Source: Streptomyces sp. SID13031
Lineage (GTDB): Bacteria; Actinomycetota; Actinomycetes; Propionibacteriales; Kribbellaceae
Assembly: GCF_010548305.1 (NCBI RefSeq)
Contig: NZ_JAAGLV010000021.1
Location: forward strand, 62,001 to 126,000
DNA: 64,000 nt
Direction of reading: 5' to 3'
A model generated the notes under the pieces. That model ran no database searches. It had not been told where the DNA came from and saw only the letters and a list, made by a program, of their open reading frames with translations. A program made the position numbers and the translations under genes. Of the stretch, positions 58,369 to 64,000 are shown piece by piece; positions within the stretch are counted from its first letter, which is position 1, and each line of letters opens with the position of its first letter.

Positions 58369-59373
58369 ATGCCCCTGTCCGTGCTTGACCTTTCGCCGGT
58401 GCCGACGGGGACTCGTCCGTCCGAGGCGCTGCACGAGACGCTTGAGCTTGCTCGAAGCGCGGAGGCGGCCGGCTACCACCGGTACTGGCTCGCCGAGCAC
58501 CACAACATCTCCAGCGTGGTGAGCACGAGCCCCGAGGTGATGATCGCGGCCGTCGCCGCCGCGACCTCGTCGATCCGTGTCGGCTCCGGCGGCATCATGC
58601 TGCCGAACCACTCACCCCTCAAGGTCGCCGAATCCTTCCGCGTCCTCGGCGGCCTGTACCCCGGCCGCATCGACCTCGGCATCGGCCGCGCGCCCGGCAC
58701 CGACCAGCGCACCGCGCTCGCCCTCCGCCGCAGCCGCGAGGCCCTCGCCGCCGACGACTTCCTCGACCAGTACGCCGAGCTCCGCGCGTACGCCGAGGGC
58801 TTCCCTGCCGGGCACCCGTTCGCCCCGATCTCCGCGCAGCCGGACGACGTCCCGCTGCCGCCCGTCTGGATCCTCGGCTCCAGCGCGTACGGCGGCCAGG
58901 CGGCTGCGGCGCTGGGTACGGGCTTCGCCTACGCCGGCCACTTCGGCACGCTCGATCCGGCGGGTGTCATCAGCTCCTACCGCGAGCTCTTCCAGCCTTC
59001 ACCCGAGCAATCGAAGCCCCACGCGATCCTCGCCCTCGCCGCAATCGTCGCGGAGACGGAAGAGCGCGCCCAAGCCCTGAGCCTCGCGAACCAGCTCTCC
59101 ATGCTCCGCCTCCGCTCAGGCCGCCCGAGCCCGCTTCCCTCGCCCGAAGAAGCCGCCGCGTACCCGTGGTCCGACGGCGAACGCGCAGCCGTCGAGGAGT
59201 GGGCAGGCCTGGTCACCGTCGGCACGCCCGACCAGGTGGCCGAAGACCTGTCCCGCCGAGCCCAATCAGCCGGCGCCGACGAACTCATCATCACCACGAA
59301 CATCCACAACCCTGCCGAGCGCCGCGAATCGTACGACCTCCTAGCCACCGCCTGGGGCCTGAAACCCCGCTGA
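58369..59373 (+). CDS. LLM class flavin-dependent oxidoreductase
   Basis: The protein is 334 residues from ATG 58369 (MPLSVLDLSPVPTGTRPSEA); TTG 58342 and GTG 58354 are also open but the family usually begins at this block. Luciferase-like features are YHRYWLAEHHN, SIRVGSGGIMLPNHSPLKVA, LGIGRAPGTD and VTVGTPDQVAEDL. Enzymes of this group use reduced flavin to oxidise small organics; the substrate is unknown. Confidence 0.9.
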   Translation: MPLSVLDLSPVPTGTRPSEALHETLELARSAEAAGYHRYWLAEHHNISSVVSTSPEVMIAAVAAATSSIRVGSGGIMLPNHSPLKVAESFRVLGGLYPGRIDLGIGRAPGTDQRTALALRRSREALAADDFLDQYAELRAYAEGFPAGHPFAPISAQPDDVPLPPVWILGSSAYGGQAAAALGTGFAYAGHFGTLDPAGVISSYRELFQPSPEQSKPHAILALAAIVAETEERAQALSLANQLSMLRLRSGRPSPLPSPEEAAAYPWSDGERAAVEEWAGLVTVGTPDQVAEDLSRRAQSAGADELIITTNIHNPAERRESYDLLATAWGLKPR

Positions 59374-59598
59374 CCGGGGTGATGCCGAGGACGTCGTACC
59401 GGGCGCCGAAGCCCGGGGCGTGGCGCCGAAGTCCCGGGCGTGGCGGAGAACAGGTACGACCGAACAGTCAACGAACCGAACCGAACCGACCGGTCGCCGC
59501 TGGCCGACGACCTTCGATGCCGCACTGCCGCGCCTGCTGTCCTTCCAACTCAAGCGTATCCAGCTGACTCGCTTCGGGCGGGGAGTTATCCACAGGGG
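59374..59598. other. Intergenic region with a short direct repeat and a DnaA-box-like word
   Basis: GGCGCCGAAG is repeated in tandem within 59401-59440 (two about 20-base units). TTATCCACA occurs at 59585-59593. No gene is visible. Confidence 0.4.
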
Positions 59599-60096
59599 CT
59601 AGGTGTGGGTGCCTCGGACGTGTTCGAAGATGAGGCTGGTTTCGGCGTGGATGACGGCGGGGTCTGCGGTGAGGTGGTCGAGGACGAAGTCGCGGAGGGC
59701 GTCGGGGGACTCGGCCGAGACGTGCAGCAGGTAGTCGTTCGCGCCGCTGACGTGGAAGAGGGACAGTACGCCGGGGAGGCGGGGGGCCGCCGCGCGGAAG
59801 CGGTCGATCTCGTCGCGGGAGTGGGCGCCGATACGGACCGCGACCAGCGCCTGCAGCGGCCGGCCTAGGGCAGCCAGATCCACATCCGCGTGGAAACCGC
59901 GGATCACCCCGCGTTCGCGCAGTGAGCGGACGCGCGTCAAACACGTCGACGGCGCGATGCCGGTCGCCTCGGCGAGGGCGTTGTTCGGCATCCGGCCGTC
60001 GGCCGTCAGCAGCCGGACCAGCTCCTGATCGACCTCGTCGAGCGCAGCAGACACCGGCCGCGGGGCCGGTCCAGGCGTCCGACGATCCTTCGGCAT
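59599..60096 (-). CDS. Lrp/AsnC family transcriptional regulator
   Basis: The protein is 165 residues from ATG 60096. A helix-turn-helix (MPNNALAEATGIAPSTCLTR) is followed by an RAM ligand domain (LQALVAVRIGAHSRDEIDRF, FHVSGANDYLLHVS). Lrp proteins sense amino acids. It is divergent from the PLP trans-sulfuration enzyme and probably regulates it. Confidence 0.9.
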   Translation of the reverse strand: MPKDRRTPGPAPRPVSAALDEVDQELVRLLTADGRMPNNALAEATGIAPSTCLTRVRSLRERGVIRGFHADVDLAALGRPLQALVAVRIGAHSRDEIDRFRAAAPRLPGVLSLFHVSGANDYLLHVSAESPDALRDFVLDHLTADPAVIHAETSLIFEHVRGTHT

Positions 60097-60105
60097 GCCC
60101 CCACT

Positions 60106-60154
60106 GTAGGTCCCATCCACAGAATCCACAGCGTGTGGATAAGCCTGTGGACGA
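60106..60154. promoter_or_regulatory. Lrp/divergent promoter dyad with TCCACA cluster
   Basis: ATCCACA-GCG-TGTGGAT (60124-60140) is a perfect dyad, and further TCCACA words flank it near 60116 and 60146 (inverted). One half is an exact DnaA box (TGTGGATAA at 60134-60142). It lies between the Lrp and trans-sulfuration genes. Confidence 0.55.
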
Positions 60155-60225
60155 ATTTTCTTCGGAACTCTTGCACCAAATCTGCAGAAGATTCCATCCT
60201 CAGGCGTATCCCCGAGGAGGCGACC

Positions 60226-61386
60226 ATGACCCAGCTGGACACCCGCTCCGTACACGCCGGCCGCGACGACCTGACCGCGCTCGGCGTCCACGTCCCCCCG
60301 ATCGACCTGTCCACGACCTACCCGCTGCCCGGCGTGGCGAGCGGCGGAGCCTCGTACGACGCTCTGGCGCTCGGCAACGGCCCCGACGGCGGCAGCCTCG
60401 TGTACCAGCGCCTGTGGAACCCGAATGTCGCCCGCTTCGAGGAGGCCCTCGCCGAGCTCGAGTACTGCGACGGCGCAGTCGCCTTCGGCTCCGGCATGGC
60501 GGCACTCTCCGCTGCACTGCTCGCCACCGTCGTCGCGGGCCGCCCGCACGTAGTCGCCGTCCGCCCGCTCTACGGCGGCTCGGACCACCTGTTGTCCACA
60601 GGTCTCCTCGGTACGACGGTGAGCTGGGTGACCCCCGCCGGTATCGCTGACGCCGTCCGCCCCGACACCGGGCTCGTCCTGGTGGAGACCCCGGCCAATC
60701 CGACCGTGGAACTGGTCGACATCGCCAACGCGGTCCGCCAGGCCAACGGCGTACCGGTGCTGGTGGACAACACGTTCGCGACGCCAGTACTCCAGCAACC
60801 CGCGCAACACGGCGCCACACTCGTCTTGCACTCCGCGACGAAGTACCTGGGCGGCCATGGCGACGTGATGGGTGGAGTAGTCGCAGCGAACGCCGAATGG
60901 ACCGCCCGGCTTCGGCAGGTCCGTGCGCTCACCGGAGGGCTCCTGCACCCGCTGGCGGCGTACGAGCTGCACAGGGGACTGCAGACGCTGCCGGTACGGG
61001 TCCGGGCGCAGCAGACGTCGGCAGCGAAGGTCGCTGACTGGCTGAGCACACACCCGGCTGTGGATGACGTCTACTACCCAGGACTGCCCGAGTGCGACCC
61101 GCTAGGCCTGGTCGGACGCCAGCAGGCCGGGCCGGGTGCAGTGTTGGCCTTCACCACTGCAGGCGGGTACGACGCTGCCGCCCGGGTGGCAGCGTCGCTC
61201 CAACTCATCACTCACGCCGTCTCGCTGGGCGGAGTCGACACCCTCATCCAGCACCCGGCGGGTCTCACCCACCGCCTGGTCGACGAGTCCGCCAAGCCCC
61301 ACGACAACCTGCTCCGCCTCAGCATCGGCCTGGAGGACTCGGAGGACCTCACCACAGACCTGGCCCAGGCACTCACCGCAGGCTGA
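60226..61386 (+). CDS. PLP-dependent trans-sulfuration enzyme (methionine gamma-lyase / cystathionine lyase-like)
   Basis: The protein is 386 residues from ATG 60226 (GAGGAGG five bases upstream). It has the Cys/Met-metabolism PLP family motifs: SVHAGRDD, YQRLWNPNVARFEEALAELE, GSGMAALSA, VDNTFATPVLQQP and SATKYLGGHGD with the PLP lysine at about 206. The end (HAVSLGGVDTLIQHPAGLTH, LRLSIGLED) is complete. Which of gamma-lyase, gamma-synthase or beta-lyase activity it has cannot be settled by eye; the Lrp neighbour suggests amino acid catabolism. Confidence 0.88.
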   Translation: MTQLDTRSVHAGRDDLTALGVHVPPIDLSTTYPLPGVASGGASYDALALGNGPDGGSLVYQRLWNPNVARFEEALAELEYCDGAVAFGSGMAALSAALLATVVAGRPHVVAVRPLYGGSDHLLSTGLLGTTVSWVTPAGIADAVRPDTGLVLVETPANPTVELVDIANAVRQANGVPVLVDNTFATPVLQQPAQHGATLVLHSATKYLGGHGDVMGGVVAANAEWTARLRQVRALTGGLLHPLAAYELHRGLQTLPVRVRAQQTSAAKVADWLSTHPAVDDVYYPGLPECDPLGLVGRQQAGPGAVLAFTTAGGYDAAARVAASLQLITHAVSLGGVDTLIQHPAGLTHRLVDESAKPHDNLLRLSIGLEDSEDLTTDLAQALTAG

Positions 61387-61426
61387 CTCGGCTCAACACA
61401 GCGGCCTCAGCCCGGTACAGGCGACT

Positions 61427-62005
61427 TCAGGCTGGTACCGCGACTGGGTGTTCCAGCACCTTGTCGATGATTCCGTAGGCGAGCGCCTCCTCCGGCGTGA
61501 ACCAGCGATCCCGGTCGGAGTCCGCCTCGATCTGCTCCAGTGGCTGCCCGGTGCGCTCGCTCAGCAGCCTGGCCAGGTCCTTCTTGGCCAGCACCGACTG
61601 CTCCGCCTGGATCTTGATGTCCGTCGCCGTCCCGCCCATCCCGCCGGTCGGCTGGTGCATCATGATCCGGGCGTGCGGCAGCGAGTACCGCTTGCCCTCC
61701 GCCCCGCAGGCCAGCAGCACCTGTCCCATCGAGGCGACCAGCCCCATCGCGTACGTCGCGACCTCGTTGCTGATGAAGTTCATCGTGTCGTAGATGGCCA
61801 GCCCGGCCGACACCGAGCCGCCGGGCGAGTTGATGTACAGCGAGATGTCCGCCTTCGGGTCCTCGGCGTTCAGCAGGATCAGCTGGGCGCACAGGGCGTT
61901 CGCGTTCTCGTCCTTGATCTCGTCGCCGAGTACGACGATGCGCTGCCAGAGCAGTCGCTGGTAGATGTGGTTGTCGAGGGCATTCGGTGCGGTGGTCTCG
62001 CTCAT
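61427..62005 (-). CDS. clpP: ClpP-type ATP-dependent protease proteolytic subunit (ClpP3-like)
   Basis: The protein is 192 residues from ATG 62005. Catalytic Ser in ASMGQVLLA, His in MMHQPTGG and Asp in DSDRDRWFTPEEA are all present, with INSPGGSVSAGLAIYDTM for the substrate channel. It is a single gene, not part of a clpP pair, and is divergent from a PopR/ClgR-type regulator. In Streptomyces the equivalent PopR-controlled genes are clpP3-clpP4; here only one member is seen. Confidence 0.93.
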   Translation of the reverse strand: MSETTAPNALDNHIYQRLLWQRIVVLGDEIKDENANALCAQLILLNAEDPKADISLYINSPGGSVSAGLAIYDTMNFISNEVATYAMGLVASMGQVLLACGAEGKRYSLPHARIMMHQPTGGMGGTATDIKIQAEQSVLAKKDLARLLSERTGQPLEQIEADSDRDRWFTPEEALAYGIIDKVLEHPVAVPA

Positions 62006-62044
62006 GTTCTCCAGCGTCGCCGCCCGGCGCCCGGCAGTCCCGGG

Positions 62045-62066
62045 AATCTGCCCATGGCAGATCTGC
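62045..62066. promoter_or_regulatory. PopR-type operator
   Basis: ATCTGCC-CAT-GGCAGAT (62045-62061) is a perfect dyad matching the TCTGCC-N3-GGCAGA motif I recall for Streptomyces PopR. A third half-site, TCTGCC, follows directly (62061-62066). Confidence 0.75.
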
Positions 62067-62140
62067 CCACCGCAGACCCGGCCGGGGTGGCACACTCGAC
62101 ACAGGACATCGAACCAACGACCTCAAGGGGAGGCCCGGAC

Positions 62141-62497
62141 GTGCTGCTACGCCAGGTGATCGGAAACGTCTTCCGCCGGCTGCGGCGCGAGCGGGGAATC
62201 ACCCTGCGCGAGCTCGCCGAGCAGGCCCAGGTCTCGGTGCCGTACCTGTCCGAGATCGAGCGCGGCCGCAAGGAGCCCTCCTCGGAGATCCTCGCCGCGA
62301 TCTGCCGGGCGCTGGACCTGGAGCTCGCCGACCTGCTGACCGAGGTGCAGTTCGACCTCGCCACCGCGGTCCGCTCCACGCTGCCGTTGCACCTGCAGAC
62401 CTCCTCGATCCGCGTGACCGAGTCTGGCCCGCAGCGAGTGGTCTCCTCGCCCACCGCGTACTCCACCTCTGCCCAAGCCTTCGCCCTGGTCGCCTAG
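62141..62497 (+). CDS. PopR/ClgR-type XRE regulator
   Basis: The protein is 118 residues from GTG 62141, seven bases after GGGGAGG. The helix-turn-helix (LRELAEQAQVSVPYLSEIER, GRKEPSSEILAAICRALDLE) is the ClgR/PopR type. The end AFALVA resembles the hydrophobic C-terminal degron through which PopR and ClgR are themselves destroyed by Clp proteases. It should activate the divergent clpP gene via the palindrome between them. Confidence 0.85.
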   Translation: MLLRQVIGNVFRRLRRERGITLRELAEQAQVSVPYLSEIERGRKEPSSEILAAICRALDLELADLLTEVQFDLATAVRSTLPLHLQTSSIRVTESGPQRVVSSPTAYSTSAQAFALVA

Positions 62498-62523
62498 GCA
62501 GAGCTCGTAACCGGCGCTGCCCT

Positions 62524-62919
62524 GTGATCGAGTACCGCACGCGCTTCCCAGTCGACGATGCTCAGCTGTCCAGCCTGCATGCGCTCGCTTTCGGGCACCC
62601 GGATGAGGTGCAGCCGTGGGCCGTGCGACTGGCGCGGCATGCGCTCACCTGGGTTGGCGCCTTTAGCAACGATCTTCTCGTCGGGTTCGTACAGGTCTGC
62701 TGGGATGGCGGCGCGCATGCTTTCGTGCTCGACACGGCCGTCCACCCGTCGTACGGGCGACAAGGCATCGGCAAGGAGCTGGTGCGCGTCGCCGCCGAGG
62801 AGGCGAAGGTGGCGGGCTGCGAGTGGTTGCACGTCGACTACGAACCGCACCTGGCCGACTTCTACGTGAAAGCGTGCGGCTTCTCGCCCACCGAAGCGGC
62901 CCTGCTCAAGCTCCGCTGA
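62524..62919 (+). CDS. GNAT family N-acetyltransferase
   Basis: The protein is 131 residues from GTG 62524. The acetyl-CoA loop is SYGRQGIGKELVRVA, preceded by FVLDTAVHP and followed by WLHVDYEPHLADFYVKACGF. It is a single-domain acetyltransferase of unknown substrate. It follows the PopR gene by 26 bases. Confidence 0.88.
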   Translation: MIEYRTRFPVDDAQLSSLHALAFGHPDEVQPWAVRLARHALTWVGAFSNDLLVGFVQVCWDGGAHAFVLDTAVHPSYGRQGIGKELVRVAAEEAKVAGCEWLHVDYEPHLADFYVKACGFSPTEAALLKLR

Positions 62920-63787
62920 GTACTGCGGTCAGGCGCTCGGTCGAGATGCAGGAGATCAGGCATCGCTCCTTGGCGTCCCCGAGCAACTCGGCGGTCCAGC
63001 GCGTGAACCCGCCATCACCCAGTTCCACGCCCCCGACGCCGATGCCGAGCGCAGTACCGGAGTAGTAGTTGGATCCCTTGTCCCGCTCAGGATCCTCGCT
63101 GAGGTCGACCTTCAGCGCAGGCCGCACAGTGTCGTCGATGCGCTCCCGTACTGCGGTCCGCGCGAACGTGGTGTACGTCAACTGCGCCTCGTCGCCCAGT
63201 ACGTCGTGCCAGAAGCGCAGGTGATCCACCAGCAGCTCTGCCTCGATCCGCCCCGACCCGGTGTCGCGCGCACTCGACACCAGCGCGAACAGCTGGAAAT
63301 GCGCGGACATCCCCGGCGCATCGACCGCCTGAGCCCGTACCACCCGCTGGCAGGCAGCAAGATCCACGCGCGCCTGCCCCGCGCGCCGCCGGACAGCGGC
63401 CTCGATCGCCAACTCGTTGGTCGGATCACTGGCGACCTCGGTACTGCGAATCGTGCTGACGATCTTGTTCTGGTCGACCGTCGCCACCGCCGAGCAAGTC
63501 CCCAGCGGCGTCAACGGAGACAGCTCTACCCCGGCGAATCGCTCGGGCAGCCGCTCCCACAACCTCGCCTGAGTCTTGACCAACGCCCGCGGATCCACCC
63601 CGGACGGCCGCACGAACCGATCCTCCAGCCACCGCCGCATCACCCGAGCCGGCGTCACGGCGCCCGCCCGCTCACGACTGATCTGGAGCAGAACCGTCTG
63701 CAGTTCCGACGGGCTGAGGCCCCGCTCCAGTGCCTCCCGAGCCCCCTCGGGAATCTTCTGCCACACCCGCTCGCCCACGTCAGCCAT
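62906..63787 (-). CDS. Class II aminoacyl-tRNA-synthetase-like protein (orphan)
   Basis: The 293-residue protein contains blocks reminiscent of the class II aaRS/HisZ catalytic fold: FAGVELSPLTPLGTCS, a central FQLFALVSSARDTG strand, and near the end GGFTRWTAELLGDAKERC then ISTERL, like motif 3 with its Arg. The N-terminus (1-70) is a separate helical region. No anticodon-binding domain fits in this length. It may be a paralogue used for amino acid activation or regulation. It overlaps the GNAT gene end convergently by 14 bases. The assignment is pattern-based. Confidence 0.45.
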   Translation of the reverse strand: MADVGERVWQKIPEGAREALERGLSPSELQTVLLQISRERAGAVTPARVMRRWLEDRFVRPSGVDPRALVKTQARLWERLPERFAGVELSPLTPLGTCSAVATVDQNKIVSTIRSTEVASDPTNELAIEAAVRRRAGQARVDLAACQRVVRAQAVDAPGMSAHFQLFALVSSARDTGSGRIEAELLVDHLRFWHDVLGDEAQLTYTTFARTAVRERIDDTVRPALKVDLSEDPERDKGSNYYSGTALGIGVGGVELGDGGFTRWTAELLGDAKERCLISCISTERLTAVLSGA

Positions 63788-63857
63788 CTAGAGAGCCTGC
63801 CGGATCACCGCCGAAAACGCTTCCCGATTAGTCTCTGTACCTACTAGTCTGTACGGC

Positions 63858-64000
63858 ATGGATGCGATGCAGTATGAGATCTCGTTGCCGGCGGACTACG
63901 ACATGGGGATCATCCGGCGGCGGGTAGAGACCTTCGGGGCGCGGACAGACGACTTCGACGGACTCGGGGTGAAGGCCTACCTGGTGCAGGACTTGGCAAA
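63858..64000 (+). CDS. DUF4865 family protein (partial, 5' end only)
   Basis: Only the first 47 codons are inside the window. MQYEISLPADYDMGIIRRRV followed by DDFDGLGVKAYLVQDL is the DUF4865 N-terminal pattern as I remember it, a family sometimes annotated as putative monooxygenase. The 70-base gap upstream contains TAGTCTCTGTAC and TAGTCTGTAC in tandem, a possible regulator site. Confidence 0.6.
   Translation, partial: MDAMQYEISLPADYDMGIIRRRVETFGARTDDFDGLGVKAYLVQDLA

Overview
The window is GC-rich (about 70 %) actinobacterial chromosome. GTG and leaderless starts are common, regulators sit divergently from their targets, and a MATE transporter lies next to dnaB. The gene set fits Propionibacteriales and resembles Kribbella, but that genus call comes from memory, not from a search.

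Region A (1-13.6 kb) is a chromosomal type IV secretion-like locus. A membrane-anchored sensor-like protein (minus strand, cut by the window edge) faces an operon of about nine genes: a degenerate P-loop protein, a two-TM VirB2/TrbC-like protein, a one-TM protein with an extracellular domain, two paralogous TrbL/VirB6-like membrane proteins, an SCO6880-type protein that looks like VirB3 plus the N-terminal half of VirB4, a separate VirB4-like ATPase, a VirD4/TraG-like coupling ATPase and a DUF4913 protein. I see no relaxase, integrase or att site, so this may be a resident secretion or DNA-translocation machine rather than an active conjugative element.

Region B (13.6-19.2 kb) holds a charged helical protein, a MATE exporter and the replicative helicase dnaB. 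The most striking feature spans A and B. Three inteins interrupt the Walker A motif of three different ATPases (VirB4-like, VirD4-like, DnaB) immediately after the catalytic lysine. All three start with Ala and carry the Trp/Cys/Thr signature of class 3 inteins. DnaB also carries a fourth intein, a class 1 element starting with Cys, at a second site.

Region C (19.2-63.8 kb) is an accessory, regulator-dense stretch. MerR, TetR (two), XRE, LysR, AraC, WYL, MarR, Lrp and PopR-type regulators mostly sit next to or divergent from an enzyme or transporter, and many of the gaps contain readable palindromic operators. Cargo includes DoxX-, RidA-, GrpB-, NmrA-, DUF1772-, MFS-, ABC-2- and ABC-F-type proteins, an erythromycin-esterase-like secreted protein, a Fic protein, several alpha/beta hydrolases, a secreted PHP phosphoesterase with a His-rich leader, M23 and M4 peptidases, a DUF3152 metalloprotease-like protein, a HelD/HelR-like ATPase, an LLM flavin enzyme, a PLP trans-sulfuration enzyme and a solitary ClpP.

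Gene decay is concentrated at 41.8-46.0 kb (frameshifted UbiA prenyltransferase, streptogramin-lyase-like remnant, truncated SDR, C-terminal scrap of a protein-arginine deiminase), with further remnants at 20.9 and 23.3 kb. Two otherwise intact genes (UbiA and an FMN reductase) break at C homopolymers, which could equally be sequencing error. Several large inverted repeats (25.6, 41.0, 58.0 kb) and tandem repeats (58.1 kb) lie between genes. No rRNA, tRNA or CRISPR array was seen.
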